Shown here: positions 17,437 to 28,702 of the stretch, one piece after another
How the letters are laid out: each line of letters starts with the position of its first letter
How positions within the stretch are numbered: the first letter of the stretch is position 1
DNA from: Mobiluncus curtisii subsp. curtisii ATCC 35241
GTDB lineage: Bacteria > Actinomycetota > Actinomycetes > Actinomycetales > Actinomycetaceae
Assembly: GCF_000146285.1 (NCBI RefSeq)
Contig: NZ_GL385912.1
Coordinates: 785,271-849,270, forward strand
Direction: 5' to 3'
Length of the DNA: 64,000 nucleotides
Position numbers and translations under genes: made by a program
Notes under the pieces: generated by a model
Database searches by the model: none
Seen by the model: the letters and a program-made list of their open reading frames with translations, nothing else
What the model was told of the DNA's origin: nothing

Positions 17437-18412
17437 ACTGACCGCCCTGCTGACCGCTGGTGCAACCGCGCTCGCCCTGACCGCTTGTTCCTACACCCCC
17501 ACCCTGGTGACCTCCCCGAAAGCCGGCAATGAGCCGCCCGCCTTGGACCAGCAGCGCATCACAAAAATCACCACGGAGGCAAACGCCGCCGCCACCGCCG
17601 CAGACGGCGCAAAAGACCAACAGCAACTCACCAGCCGCTTCGTCAACCCGGCTCTGCGGATGCGCAACGGGGAATACATGATGACCAACGCGACCCGCGG
17701 CGCGAACCTGGGGTCACTCCCCCTGGCAAATCCCCAGGTCGCAGTGGTGCAGCAGGATTCAGACTGGCCGCGTTACGCCTTTACAGTTTCGCCCTCAGCG
17801 GAGGGACAGCCCCTGTACGTGTTCGGTCTGGTCCAATCCTCACCGCGCACTAACTACGCCGTGTGGGGCTACACAAAGCTGTTTCCCAAAGCGAGTTTCC
17901 CCGCGACATTCAAGCCTGAAGTCGGCTCGCCACGCCCCGCGGCGAAATCCAAAGATTTTGCGATGGCGCCCGGAACCTTGGCGCGGACTTACGCCGGCTA
18001 CCTGAACGACCCCAACAGCACCAAAGACGTTTTTGACACCGAAAATGATTCTTTCGCGGCAACTTTCGCCAAACGACGCGCGGACTATGCCACTATCTCT
18101 CAGCAAAACCGCGGTTTGGAATTCAGCATGGCCGCCCGACCTGCCACCGACGGATTCATCTCGCTGGGCACCACGGACGGTGGAGCCCTGGTCATGGCAA
18201 CTCTCAACTACGACTTGACCATGAAATCCCCACGGAAACTCCAGCTTTCTGCCCTAGCTCAGGCCTACACCGGAAAAACGACCGCTGCTTCGACCCTAAC
18301 TGAGACGCACACGGTGGTGGCGCTGTTTAACCTGCCAAACAAAGCCAGCCAGAACCAGAAAGTTACGGTCTTGGGCGCCTCCGATGCCGTCACGGCGATG
18401 ACCGCGGACTAA
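17426..18412 (+). CDS. Lipoprotein of unknown function
   Basis: 328 residues from ATG 17426, with CGGAGG upstream. The N-terminus is a lipoprotein signal: MKNK, a hydrophobic core and lipobox LTAC with Cys near residue 21. The mature protein looks like one globular domain of about 300 residues without a motif I recognise. It overlaps the upstream membrane-protein gene by 11 nt. The pair resembles actinobacterial membrane protein/lipoprotein operons of unknown role. It should face the wall zone. Confidence 0.75.
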   Translation: MKNKLTALLTAGATALALTACSYTPTLVTSPKAGNEPPALDQQRITKITTEANAAATAADGAKDQQQLTSRFVNPALRMRNGEYMMTNATRGANLGSLPLANPQVAVVQQDSDWPRYAFTVSPSAEGQPLYVFGLVQSSPRTNYAVWGYTKLFPKASFPATFKPEVGSPRPAAKSKDFAMAPGTLARTYAGYLNDPNSTKDVFDTENDSFAATFAKRRADYATISQQNRGLEFSMAARPATDGFISLGTTDGGALVMATLNYDLTMKSPRKLQLSALAQAYTGKTTAASTLTETHTVVALFNLPNKASQNQKVTVLGASDAVTAMTAD

Positions 18413-18510
18413 GGCGTCGCGCTAGCCTTTCAGGGTAGGTTCCCAAGCAGCCTTCACCAGGGCGTTCGTTCACAAGGGCGGTGCCGCGGGCGGGTGCGTT
18501 TGGGGACGGT

Positions 18511-19287
18511 TTACATGCACTGGGGATAGAGCGCCATCAAACGACGTGAGACGGCGCCAGGATTTTCAATCGGCACCAGGTGTGAAGTCTCGTGGACTTC
18601 GACGACTTCCGTGCGGGCAGCCTGTGCCGTCGCGGCGGCGCACTCCGGGGAAATGACCGGGTCTTCCTCGCCGCGCATGACCAAGACCGGCTTGTCAAAA
18701 CTTTCCAACAGCGCAATCCGATCCGGACGGGCCGCCATCGCCCGCTGTGCCCAAGAAATTCCCTCGTTAGAGGCTTCCTCAGACCACTGCACTGCCTGGG
18801 AGATGACTTCGGGACGCGACCGGCGAGTCGAAGCGGTGAACTGAGATTCAATCTGGGGGGTCAGCAGGCTCGCGCGGTCCCCTGCCAGCATGGTGATGAG
18901 GTTTTCAAAACGATCGGCTTTTTCACTGACTGTATCCGCGTCTGCCCGCGTACCAATCAGACCCAGACCAGCCACCACGTCAGGGTGGCGCTCCAAAATT
19001 GCCAAAGCCACACAGCCCCCCAGCGAATTGCCCACCGGAATGATGCGCTCGATGCCGAACTTGCCCAAGTTTGCCACGATTTCATCCGCAAATACATCCA
19101 GCGAGGGGGTGTCCATCATCGGAGGAGTTTGACCAAATCCGGGCGCGTCCACCATCAGCAGCGGCACCCCACCCAAACGATCCGCAGTCGGCAGCCACAT
19201 CTGGTGATCCATCGGGAAAGCGTGCAGCAGCACCACCGTCGGACCAATCGGTCCGGGGATAATGTCGCGGGCAATCATGTTCAACAT
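18511..19287 (-). CDS. Alpha/beta-fold hydrolase
   Basis: 258 residues. The oxyanion segment LHAFPMDHQMW, nucleophile elbow GNSLGG (Ser88), acid region MRGEEDPVI and catalytic His in ETSHLVPIE form a complete triad in family order, as in 3-oxoadipate-enol-lactonase/esterase-like proteins. The substrate cannot be read, and no pathway partner is adjacent. It is cytosolic, with no signal. ATG 19287 has no Shine-Dalgarno; TAAGAT ends 6 nt before it, so it may be leaderless. It is divergent from nagA across 176 bp. The 98-bp gap beyond its stop codon (18413-18510) shows nothing recognisable. Confidence 0.85.
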   Translation of the reverse strand: MLNMIARDIIPGPIGPTVVLLHAFPMDHQMWLPTADRLGGVPLLMVDAPGFGQTPPMMDTPSLDVFADEIVANLGKFGIERIIPVGNSLGGCVALAILERHPDVVAGLGLIGTRADADTVSEKADRFENLITMLAGDRASLLTPQIESQFTASTRRSRPEVISQAVQWSEEASNEGISWAQRAMAARPDRIALLESFDKPVLVMRGEEDPVISPECAAATAQAARTEVVEVHETSHLVPIENPGAVSRRLMALYPQCM

Positions 19288-19293
19288 GGTTTT

Positions 19294-19299
19294 ATCTTA
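19294..19299 (-). promoter_or_regulatory. -10 box of the hydrolase gene, leaderless arrangement
   Basis: TAAGAT on the minus strand ends 6 nt before ATG 19287. Confidence 0.4.
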
Positions 19300-19448
19300 A
19301 AGGATTTCCTCTGATACCGGGTAAACCCGAATGGTTTTGCCCCACCTGCCAACTCCGCCAACAGCAACCCACCGGCACTCACCGGAGTCGCTCCCGCTGG
19401 CGACAGACAGGACACGGGGTCACATATTACTTTGAAACAACGCAAAAA

Positions 19449-19457
19449 TGCGATAAT
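19449..19457 (+). promoter_or_regulatory. Extended -10 of nagA, leaderless arrangement
   Basis: TGCGATAAT is an extended -10 (TGN plus GATAAT) ending 6 nt before ATG 19464. TTGAAA at 19432 is too close (14 bp) to be a standard -35, which fits an extended -10 promoter. Confidence 0.5.
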
Positions 19458-19463
19458 CGGAAC

Positions 19464-20750
19464 ATGAGTGAACCTTTTGCAGTACGCGGACGCATCGTCA
19501 CGCCGTCTTCCATAATTGTTGATGGAGCCGTCATCGTCGACGGGGAATCTATAGTGTGGATGGGAGAAGCGCCCCAGGCGCAAGCAGCAGGTTACGGTGC
19601 TGAGGTGGTGGCAGCGCCTTCCCCAACAGACGGACGCTACATATTGCCCGGACTGGTCGATACGCACTGCCACGGAGGTGGCGGCAGCGCCTTTCCTACT
19701 GCCACCACGGTCGAAGCCATGATGACTGCCGTGTGGGAACATCGGGTTCACGGCACCACCACCCTGGTTGGTTCACTCTCTACGGCCTCCCCGGAAGACC
19801 TGCGTCGCCAGGGACAGATGCTGGCAGACCTGTGTGACGCCGGGGAACTGGACGGAATCCACTTTGAAGGTCCGTTCCTCGCCTCGGGACGGCTGGGCGT
19901 GACCGGGATGTTGCCCGGAGACTCCCCCGCCGATGCCATTCCGGGGGAAGGGCTCACCGCCCAGGAACGCGAGGACCGGGCTCGTGCCGTCCTCGGTTCG
20001 CAAGATTTCGCGCAAGTACAGCCACCAAACCCCGCGCTGACCCGTGAGCTGATGATTACCACCCGCGGACACACGGTGTCGATGACGCTGGCACCCGAAG
20101 GCAAACGCGCCATCGGTTCCGGCTCAGTGGCAGAAGTTTTAATCGAAAATGGGGCGGTCCCCGCTTTTGGACACACGGTCGCCTCGGCTGAGTTTATCCG
20201 CGGGGCTGCGGCGTGGACCCGAGAAAAGCTGGGGCTGACTCCCGCGGAAAAACTGCGCTGTCCTCGCTACGTAGTCACGCACTTCTTTAATGGGATGCAG
20301 CCTTTCCATCATCGCCATCCCGGTCCGGTGTTGGAGCTGCTGGCAGATGCCGCCGGAGGGGGCTGCATTCTGGAGCTGATTGCGGACGGGCAACACGTCG
20401 ATCCCAGCGCCGTACGCAATGTGTTTGAGCTGGTCGGACGCGATTCGGTGGTGTTTGTCAGCAACGCTACCGCCGACACCGGCATGCCCTTTAGCGAACC
20501 AGACTCCGCCGAGGGCGAGCCCAACCTGCACTTGGTAGACATCGTGCGCCGGGCGTGGAAAGGCGCGGGAATCCCGCTGACCGACGCGGTGTACTGTGCT
20601 TCCGTGCAGGGAGCCCGCATTTTGGGACAGACCAACATCGGTGAAATTACCCCTGGTAAACGCGCGGATTTGCTGGTCACGGACGAGAACCTCTATCCGC
20701 TGGCAGTGTATCGTCGCGGCGCACTGGTGGCTTCCGTACCAAAGAACTAA
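19464..20750 (+). CDS. nagA: N-acetylglucosamine-6-phosphate deacetylase
   Basis: NagA (428 aa, slightly longer than the usual 380-400) removes acetate from GlcNAc-6-phosphate, for amino-sugar use and wall recycling. Amidohydrolase motifs are in order: VDTHCHGGGG (metal ligands), HFEGPF (conserved Glu), AFGHTVAS, HFFNGMQPFHHR and ELIADGQHVDP. A catalytic Asp is expected in the ATADTGMPF segment. The end shows GEITPGKRADLLV, typical of the family. nagB is not adjacent. Genomic placement next to wall-related genes fits a recycling role. Confidence 0.93.
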   Translation: MSEPFAVRGRIVTPSSIIVDGAVIVDGESIVWMGEAPQAQAAGYGAEVVAAPSPTDGRYILPGLVDTHCHGGGGSAFPTATTVEAMMTAVWEHRVHGTTTLVGSLSTASPEDLRRQGQMLADLCDAGELDGIHFEGPFLASGRLGVTGMLPGDSPADAIPGEGLTAQEREDRARAVLGSQDFAQVQPPNPALTRELMITTRGHTVSMTLAPEGKRAIGSGSVAEVLIENGAVPAFGHTVASAEFIRGAAAWTREKLGLTPAEKLRCPRYVVTHFFNGMQPFHHRHPGPVLELLADAAGGGCILELIADGQHVDPSAVRNVFELVGRDSVVFVSNATADTGMPFSEPDSAEGEPNLHLVDIVRRAWKGAGIPLTDAVYCASVQGARILGQTNIGEITPGKRADLLVTDENLYPLAVYRRGALVASVPKN

Positions 20751-20761
20751 TCGGATCAGCA

Positions 20762-21064
20762 GTGCCCAGTCAGCGAAAATCCAAACGTCGCGGTCAGCCC
20801 TATCGTCCCTTGGACATGCAGCGTCTCGCCAGTGTCCCCCGAGTCGTGACGCGTGCCGGGCAGGAATACCACGTCCAGCGTCTCAGTGGCAGTGCCGGTC
20901 AGAAGTCATACGTCTGCCCCGGTTGTGGGCACCCGGTCGACGCCACTAGTCCGCACATTGTGGCGTGGCCGCTGACCGCTCCTTTTGGGGTGGACACGGG
21001 TGTGGGGGCGCGCCGCCACTGGCACACTTACTGTTGGGGCTCCGGCACCACCGGGGGATATTGA
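20762..21064 (+). CDS. Small Cys/His zinc-finger-like protein next to nucS
   Basis: 100 residues from GTG 20762, 11 nt after nagA. A basic N-terminus (QRKSKRRG) is followed by CPGCGHPVD and, later, HWHTYCW. Together these give a CxxC and a late His/Cys set that could bind one zinc. Similar small proteins, often loosely annotated as 'ATP/GTP-binding', accompany nucS in actinobacteria (from memory). Function is unknown; a nucleic-acid role is only suggested by the basic N-terminus and finger-like Cys pair. It converges on nucS across 128 bp without a clear terminator. Confidence 0.7.
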   Translation: MPSQRKSKRRGQPYRPLDMQRLASVPRVVTRAGQEYHVQRLSGSAGQKSYVCPGCGHPVDATSPHIVAWPLTAPFGVDTGVGARRHWHTYCWGSGTTGGY

Positions 21065-21192
21065 AGCCCCCGTGGCGCCGACACTCCGGTCAGGCTCGTG
21101 CAATCACGTCGTCCTCTGGCACAAGTGGGGGGCGTCGCGAATTGCGGGAATCTTTCGGGGGGCGGCAGCATCAGAGGCAGGTTCCCCAAGGT

Positions 21193-21885
21193 TTAAAACA
21201 GCCGATTCTCGGCATCAAAATCCAAGCCGCGCATGTCATCGTAATCCAGCAAGACGCAGCGAATCCCCCGGTCTGTAGCCAGCGTACGCGCCTGAGGTTT
21301 AATCTCTTGGGCAGCAAAAATCCCGGTAATTCCCTCCAGGTCAGCCTGTCGCCCCAGCAAATCCAGGTAGCGAGTCAACTGTTCCACCCCATCAATTTCG
21401 CCGCGACGTTTCACCTCTACCGCCACCGGACGCCCTTGTGCATCACGAACCAGCAGGTCAACCGGACCAATAGGAGTCGGCCATTCCCGGCGCACCAAAG
21501 TCCAGCCCTCGCCCAACCGCACCGCGACCTGTTCTGCCAGCAGCTTTTGCAGATGCGCCTCGACCCCGTCCTTTTCCAGCCCCGGATCGACCCCCAAATC
21601 GCAGACGATGTCTTGATACACCGTCGAGATATTAATCAGCAGGGCGTCCGCGGATTTGGCTTGCACCCGCCACGTCTGCGGACCCTGCGGGGAATCGGGG
21701 TCTTCCAGCTCAATGTGCAGCTGGCAGGGTGGACTCATCCAATTCAGGGGCTTGTAAGAACCGCCGTCGCTGTGAATCAACACAGAACCGTCGGCTTTGA
21801 CCATCAACAGGCGTTTCGCCGCTGCCAAATGCGCGTCCAAACGCCCCGAGTAATTGACTTCACAATCCGCTATGACCAGGCGCAT
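21193..21885 (-). CDS. nucS: Mismatch-specific endonuclease NucS (EndoMS)
   Basis: 230 residues. NucS is the key enzyme of the MutS/L-independent mismatch repair used by actinobacteria; it cuts both strands at mismatches. The N-terminal DNA-binding domain starts [15 protein letters not shown]. The C-terminal RecB-like nuclease has the motif set VDLLVRD then [20 protein letters not shown] (PD-(D/E)XK Asp, Glu-Val-Lys). The C-terminus (DFDAENRLF) resembles a beta-clamp-binding tail. ATG 21885 has no ribosome site; TAGGCT ends 6 nt upstream, suggesting a leaderless mRNA. It lies downstream of DUF2550 and atp, a common actinobacterial order. Confidence 0.93.
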   Translation of the reverse strand: MRLVIADCEVNYSGRLDAHLAAAKRLLMVKADGSVLIHSDGGSYKPLNWMSPPCQLHIELEDPDSPQGPQTWRVQAKSADALLINISTVYQDIVCDLGVDPGLEKDGVEAHLQKLLAEQVAVRLGEGWTLVRREWPTPIGPVDLLVRDAQGRPVAVEVKRRGEIDGVEQLTRYLDLLGRQADLEGITGIFAAQEIKPQARTLATDRGIRCVLLDYDDMRGLDFDAENRLF

Positions 21886-21891
21886 ACAGCA

Positions 21892-21897
21892 AGCCTA
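21892..21897 (-). promoter_or_regulatory. -10 box of nucS, leaderless arrangement
   Basis: TAGGCT on the minus strand ends 6 nt before ATG 21885. The same hexamer precedes rmlA. Confidence 0.45.
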
Positions 21898-21921
21898 ACC
21901 GAAGCGCGCGAACCAGGAAAC

Positions 21922-22365
21922 TCAGTAAACCATCTGGGTGCGCGGCGGAGCAGATTCTTTCCAGCTAACCAAGCCGGAATAATCATGTTCATTCATCGCC
22001 AGCCAAAAATCGTCCGGCTCGGAAAATCCCTGACGCGGCGCGCGGCAATGCAAAATAGCCAGGGCAAAGTCTGACCCCGGCTCTGTGTCTATCGCTGCTT
22101 CTAAAATCTCAAAATCCGCGCGTTCCCAACGGCGATTTGAGCCCCAACGCAGGGAAATAACCCGATACCACTTCAGGAAATCCTCGGAATAATGGCACAC
22201 CCCAGCCCGCCACGGATCACCGGCATGAGCCCGCCACGCCACATTAAAAGAGCCATTATTTTGAGCTTTAAAACGCAAGCGCGCCAGGAAATAAATCGCC
22301 AGCGCGCATATCAGGAACAGCATCAGGAGCAGTCCAGTCAGCATAAAACTGGTCGACATACCCAT
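21922..22365 (-). CDS. DUF2550 membrane-anchored protein
   Basis: 147 residues with one N-terminal membrane segment (about 8-30), then a small soluble domain. It begins after FLARLRF and contains WRAGVCHYSEDFLKWYRVISLRWGS, the hallmark of DUF2550. The family is found almost only in actinobacteria, directly after atpC, as here. Function is unknown. The position suggests but does not prove a link with the ATP synthase. GAGGAG lies 3 nt before ATG 22365. The atp terminator lies between it and atpC, so it probably has its own promoter. Confidence 0.85.
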   Translation of the reverse strand: MGMSTSFMLTGLLLMLFLICALAIYFLARLRFKAQNNGSFNVAWRAHAGDPWRAGVCHYSEDFLKWYRVISLRWGSNRRWERADFEILEAAIDTEPGSDFALAILHCRAPRQGFSEPDDFWLAMNEHDYSGLVSWKESAPPRTQMVY

Positions 22366-22423
22366 GAGCTCCTCCTCACATTAAGTGCCAAAACATCCAA
22401 ACCTAATCAGGTCAATTTGCAAA

Positions 22424-22453
22424 TGGCGGGCGTCTCGAAAGACGAACCCGCCA
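22424..22453 (-). terminator. Terminator of the ATP synthase operon
   Basis: A hairpin of TGGCGGG and CGTCT stems with a 2-nt bulge and 4-nt loop, about 87 nt past the atpC stop codon. The U-tract is short (TTTGC). Confidence 0.65.
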
Positions 22454-22539
22454 CTGCCATCTCCGAGAAATCCCCGGAGAAAGCGAATAGCCTTATGGGA
22501 CATCATATCCCAATCAGACTCATTCGTGTAAGTTGTGCA

Positions 22540-22848
22540 TTATCCTGCCATTGCAGGGGTCGATTCCGCAGAGCTGTCAGCCAAGTTGCGTTCCAGCACC
22601 ACGGTTACGGTGTCATTATCCACCGAGGCAAACCCAGCTTCGACCGGGAATTCATGCGAACCCGCTTTTCCGGTCGAGCCCGGTGCGTCCACGCGTACCT
22701 GACCTGCCCGCAGCACGACCAACAGCGGCTGGTGACCTGGCAAAACCCCCAGGTCACCGTCTGCGGCAGGCATGATGACCTGGGACGCTTCTCCCTGATA
22801 CAGGGTGCGCGAGCGGTCTACCACCGCCACTTTCAGCGTGTCTGCCAT
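22540..22848 (-). CDS. atpC: ATP synthase F1 epsilon subunit (short form)
   Basis: 102 residues. The N-terminal beta-sandwich of epsilon is present (PAADGDLGVLPGHQPLLVVLRAG is the typical core). The usual C-terminal helical hairpin is nearly all missing, since most epsilon subunits have 120-140 residues. It couples the rotor gamma/c-ring; the absent hairpin is the part that inhibits ATP hydrolysis in other species. It is the last gene of atpBEFHAGDC, starting 6 nt after the atpD stop. Confidence 0.93.
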   Translation of the reverse strand: MADTLKVAVVDRSRTLYQGEASQVIMPAADGDLGVLPGHQPLLVVLRAGQVRVDAPGSTGKAGSHEFPVEAGFASVDNDTVTVVLERNLADSSAESTPAMAG

Positions 22849-22854
22849 GGTTTA

Positions 22855-24333
<1,479 letters not shown>

Positions 24334-25266
24334 TTATTTCTTAGAATCTTGGAGCGCATCAGCACCGGACACAATTTCCGTAATCTCGGTGGTGATGTCG
24401 GCCTGACGGGCCTTGTTCATGTCCAAAGTCAAGGTGTTAATCAGGTTGGATGCGTTATCGGTCGCGGCGTGCATAGCGTTTTGACGGCTGGCAAGCTCAG
24501 CAGCAGCAGCGTGCAGCAAGGCGGTACGAATCCGCGATTCTACATACAGCGGCATGACCGTCTCGAGGACTTCCTCGGCGCTGGGCTCAAAGTCATACAG
24601 GGGCATGACGGATTTGTCGGTCCCCTCGCCCAACCCCATGCCATCAATCTGGATAGCTTCGTCGGGGTCGATGACCTTAATCGGCAGCATCTTGCGCACC
24701 TGAGGCACTTGGGAAACCATCGAACGGAACTTGGTGTACACCATGTACAGCTCGGACACGCCACCCGCCTCGGGCGACTTGAGGAACGCCGCCAGAAGCG
24801 TCTTGGCGATTTCCATCGTCCGTTCCTCCGTCGGCTTGTCCGAGTCCCCGGTCCATGCCCGGCGCACTTCCATGCCACGGAAGTTGAAGTAGGACAAGCC
24901 GCGGCGACCCGAGACATAGATCACCGGGTCTTTGCCTTCCTCACGCAAACGCTCCAACAGGCGCTCCGTCTCCCGCAGGATAGACGCGGAATAAGCCCCT
25001 GCCATGCCACGGTCGGAAGTGACCGCTAGAACTGCCACCCGATTGGTGTCGGTGCGTTCGGTAATCAGCGGATGATCGAGTTTGGCGTGGGCAGACACCG
25101 CCGCGACTGCTGCTGCGATAGCCGAGTCATAAGTGGTAATTGATTCCGCCCCGGCACGAGCCTTGCCGACACGGGAGGCGGCAATCATCTCCATAGCCCG
25201 GAAAATCTTTTGCAGAGTCTCAGTAGACCTGATTCTCTGCTTGAGAGCCCTTTGCGAACCTGACAC
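24334..25266 (-). CDS. atpG: ATP synthase F1 gamma subunit
   Basis: 310 residues. The central rotor shaft, with the family's N-terminal helix (RIRSTETLQKIFRAMEMIAASR) and C-terminal helix (LINTLTLDMNKARQADITTEITEIVSGADAL). The middle Rossmann-like domain contains SDRGMAGAYSASI. The length is near that of other actinobacterial gamma subunits. A 70-nt gap separates it from atpA upstream. Confidence 0.97.
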   Translation of the reverse strand: MSGSQRALKQRIRSTETLQKIFRAMEMIAASRVGKARAGAESITTYDSAIAAAVAAVSAHAKLDHPLITERTDTNRVAVLAVTSDRGMAGAYSASILRETERLLERLREEGKDPVIYVSGRRGLSYFNFRGMEVRRAWTGDSDKPTEERTMEIAKTLLAAFLKSPEAGGVSELYMVYTKFRSMVSQVPQVRKMLPIKVIDPDEAIQIDGMGLGEGTDKSVMPLYDFEPSAEEVLETVMPLYVESRIRTALLHAAAAELASRQNAMHAATDNASNLINTLTLDMNKARQADITTEITEIVSGADALQDSKK

Positions 25267-25336
25267 TTTGCCCTTCCCTTACGTTCTGTTCGGTTACTTC
25301 GTTGCTAATCTAGTTGCTCCCGTAGGAACATCCCTA

Positions 25337-26959
25337 TTAGCGCTTGGCAACTATCTGTTCCTCGGATTGCTCTGCCTCAGCATCGCCTGCAGCGGCATCC
25401 AAGTCCGCCTGGGGAACCAGGTCGTAAGACTTGCGGAAATCCTTGACGGCAGTTTCCAAACGCGCCACCAGTTCATCCGGCCACGCACCCTTTTCCCGAA
25501 TTTCAGCCAGGATGGTGCCTTCGTTACGCAGGTAATCCAACCAGTCCTTTTCGAACTGAAGCACCTTGTCGGTAGCGATGTCGTCCAGGTAACCGTTGGT
25601 GCCCGCCCAGATAGAGCAGACCTGTTCCTCGACGGGATAAGGCGTGTACTGGGGCTGCTTGAGCAGCTCCATCAGCCGCTCACCGCGGGTCAGCTGCTTG
25701 CGAGTCGTGGCGTCCAAGTCAGAAGCCAGCATGGCGAAAGCCGCCATCGAACGGTACTGCGCCAAGGTCAGCTTCAAGGTACCAGCGACCTTTTTCATAG
25801 CCTTAATCTGGGCGTCGCCACCCACACGGGACACCGAGATACCTACGTCCACCGCTGGACGCTGGTTCGCGTTGAACAGGTCGGACTGGAGGAAAATCTG
25901 ACCGTCGGTGATGGAAATCACGTTGGTCGGAATGTAAGCGGACACGTCGTTCGCCTTCGTTTCGATAATCGGCAGACCGGTCATCGAACCGCCACCCAAC
26001 TCGTCGGACAGCTTCGCACAGCGTTCCAGCAAACGAGAGTGCAAGTAGAACACGTCACCGGGGTAAGCCTCGCGCCCCGGCGGACGGCGCAGCAACAGCG
26101 ACACCGCACGGTAGGCCTCAGCTTGCTTGGACAGGTCATCAAACACAATCAACACGTGCTTGCCCTGGTACATCCAATGCTGACCGATAGCCGAACCGGT
26201 GTAGGGAGCCAGGTACTTGAAACCTGCCGCATCCGAAGCGGGAGATGCCACGATGGTGGTGTACTCCATCGCCCCAGCGTCTTCCAGCGCGCCCTTGACA
26301 GAAGCAATCGTGGAGCCTTTTTGACCGACCGCCACGTAGATGCAACGCACCTGCTTGTTGGGGTCGCCCGACTTCCAGTTATCGCGCTGGTTCAAAATCG
26401 TGTCGATGGCGATGGCGGTCTTGCCGGTCTGGCGGTCGCCAATAATCAACTCACGCTGCCCACGCCCAATCGGAATCATGGAGTCGATGGCTTTCAGACC
26501 GGTCTGGAGCGGCTCAAACACGGAACGGCGCATCATCACGCCGGGAGCCTGCAATTCCAGCGCACGGCGCTCACCCAAGTCCTTGATTTCACCCAGACCA
26601 TCAATCGGGTTGCCCAGCGGGTCAACCACGCGACCCAGGTAACCATCACCCACCGGCACGGAGAGCACGTCACCCGTACGGTAGACTTCTTGACCTTCCT
26701 CAATCCCCGTGAAATCACCCAGGACGATAGCGCCAATCTCGCGTTCGTCCAGGTTCATTGCCAGACCCAGGGTGCCGTCTTGGAAGCGCAGCAGCTCGTT
26801 GGCCATAGTGCCGGGCAAGCCCTCGATGTGGGCAATGCCGTCAGCAGTTTCGGTCACGTAGCCGATTTCCTCCGCAGTTGCGGCAGATGGTTCATACGCA
26901 TCCACAAACTTGTCCAGGGCGTTCTTAATGTCCTGGGGACTTATTGATAGCTCAGCCAT
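25337..26959 (-). CDS. atpA: ATP synthase F1 alpha subunit
   Basis: 540 residues from ATG 26959, preceded by GAAGGA at ideal spacing. A longer in-frame reading from 27007 lacks this and is less likely. Walker A GDRQTGKT, the IYVAVGQK strand, [11 protein letters not shown] and the Arg-finger region ISVSRVGG are conserved. It is the regulatory nucleotide-binding partner of beta. Confidence 0.97.
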   Translation of the reverse strand: MAELSISPQDIKNALDKFVDAYEPSAATAEEIGYVTETADGIAHIEGLPGTMANELLRFQDGTLGLAMNLDEREIGAIVLGDFTGIEEGQEVYRTGDVLSVPVGDGYLGRVVDPLGNPIDGLGEIKDLGERRALELQAPGVMMRRSVFEPLQTGLKAIDSMIPIGRGQRELIIGDRQTGKTAIAIDTILNQRDNWKSGDPNKQVRCIYVAVGQKGSTIASVKGALEDAGAMEYTTIVASPASDAAGFKYLAPYTGSAIGQHWMYQGKHVLIVFDDLSKQAEAYRAVSLLLRRPPGREAYPGDVFYLHSRLLERCAKLSDELGGGSMTGLPIIETKANDVSAYIPTNVISITDGQIFLQSDLFNANQRPAVDVGISVSRVGGDAQIKAMKKVAGTLKLTLAQYRSMAAFAMLASDLDATTRKQLTRGERLMELLKQPQYTPYPVEEQVCSIWAGTNGYLDDIATDKVLQFEKDWLDYLRNEGTILAEIREKGAWPDELVARLETAVKDFRKSYDLVPQADLDAAAGDAEAEQSEEQIVAKR

Positions 26960-27021
26960 CAGCATTCCTTCTGTTGTCGTTCCATAGGGCGTAGCCCTAT
27001 CGGTCATATTTTCGTTTCGTT

Positions 27022-27843
27022 CTAGCTTGCCAGCTTGCGCCGGAACTGCTCGGCGCGAGACTTGACCGCGCCATCCATCACCGTGTCACCCTGCACAATC
27101 TTGATGCCACCCACCAGCTTCGGGTCTACCACTACGTTGACCTCGACCTGTTCGCCGGTACGAGTGGACAGCAACTGAATGAGCCGGGACTTTTGGGTGT
27201 CGCTCAACGGCGTAGCGGTGTAAACCGTCGCTATCCCCCGCTGCCGCAACCGCGCTGCCGAATCCAGCAAAGCCCGCAGGTCAGCAGTGAGCCGACCGGG
27301 AGCCGCTTTGGCAATCACCGCGTTTACCAGGCGTAATGCCAGAGGCTTGACCCCCTCACCGACCAGAGAGTTGAAAGTCTCCAGACGCTGATCCAGGGAA
27401 GCGCGATGATTGTCAGTCAAGAAGTTACGCAAATCACGGTTCTGGGATACCACCTGGCTCATCGCAAAGATGTCGCGTTCGACATCTTCAAGCTGACCAT
27501 CATCCTGGGCAGTTTTCAGCAACACGTGGTTTGCCAGCAACCGGCAGGCCTCTTGCAAGTCAAGCTCGCTGGACCAGCGTCCAGCAGCGAGTGCCAGCAC
27601 TCCTTCCAGAGCCGGGTCCGAAAGTTTCGAACCCAAGATGGTGCGAGCCAGTTCTTGCTTGTCAGCAGCGGTACGCGCCGGGTCAGACAGGTTACGTACC
27701 AGGCGGATATTGTTTTCCAGCAGTTCAGACAGGGCAAAGTATTCCTCGGCGACCGCGGGACCAGTCTTGGTCGTGGCTTTTCCCAAGGTCTTATCGACAG
27801 CCATGACCATAGCGGCCAAGGTCCTTACCGACGAGGCTCTCAT
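27022..27843 (-). CDS. atpH: ATP synthase F1 delta subunit
   Basis: 273 residues, the longer delta seen in actinobacteria (E. coli has 177). The C-terminal half holds the OSCP signature: VYTATPLSD, then [28 protein letters not shown]. It forms the peripheral stalk with the b subunit, attaching it to the top of F1. It lies between atpF (24 nt) and atpA. Confidence 0.95.
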   Translation of the reverse strand: MRASSVRTLAAMVMAVDKTLGKATTKTGPAVAEEYFALSELLENNIRLVRNLSDPARTAADKQELARTILGSKLSDPALEGVLALAAGRWSSELDLQEACRLLANHVLLKTAQDDGQLEDVERDIFAMSQVVSQNRDLRNFLTDNHRASLDQRLETFNSLVGEGVKPLALRLVNAVIAKAAPGRLTADLRALLDSAARLRQRGIATVYTATPLSDTQKSRLIQLLSTRTGEQVEVNVVVDPKLVGGIKIVQGDTVMDGAVKSRAEQFRRKLAS

Positions 27844-27867
27844 TGACTTCCCTTACTTTCTCTATCT

Positions 27868-28416
27868 TTAAGCCACCGGCTGAGCTTCGAGTTCGTCGAG
27901 GAAACGATCCACGACGCGAGAGCTCAGGGCTTCATCCTTCAGCTGTTCGCCCACAATCTTTTCCGCGAGCTGGGTAGCCAAATCGCCCACATCCTGACGC
28001 AGGGAGGCTTCCGCTGCCGCCCGCTCAGCAGCAATCTGGCGCTGAGCTTGCTCGATGATGCGCTTGGCTTCTTGATCAGCACGTTCCGTAGCACGGGACA
28101 CGATGTCCTCCGCTTGCGCATTGGCTTTGTTGCGAATCTGGGCGGCTTCTTCCTTTGCGTCACGCAGTTCGGATTCAATCCGCTGCGCCGCAGCTGCCGA
28201 GTCCGCCTGTGCCTTTGCCGTAGCGTCCAAACCCTCTTGGAGCTTGTCAGCGCGTTCCTGCACCAGCCCGTCGTACTTCGGCAGAGCGACCTTCACAACC
28301 ACCACCAAGATGACCAGGAAGATAATTGCCGACCAAACGATGTCGTAAGTCTCTGGCAGCATAGGGTTCGGGGTATCGCCCGCCTTAGCTACTAGTGATA
28401 CCAAAGTGCCTAACAT
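27868..28416 (-). CDS. atpF: ATP synthase Fo b subunit
   Basis: 182 residues. One membrane helix (about 25-47) is followed by a long charged Ala/Glu/Arg/Gln helix, the peripheral stalk dimer. It starts 9 nt after the atpE stop codon. Confidence 0.95.
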   Translation of the reverse strand: MLGTLVSLVAKAGDTPNPMLPETYDIVWSAIIFLVILVVVVKVALPKYDGLVQERADKLQEGLDATAKAQADSAAAAQRIESELRDAKEEAAQIRNKANAQAEDIVSRATERADQEAKRIIEQAQRQIAAERAAAEASLRQDVGDLATQLAEKIVGEQLKDEALSSRVVDRFLDELEAQPVA

Positions 28417-28425
28417 ACGTGCTCC

Positions 28426-28662
<237 letters not shown>

Positions 28663-28702
28663 TTATTCTCATGCCGGTTGGCGTGAGAAGCCTATTGTTT
28701 TT

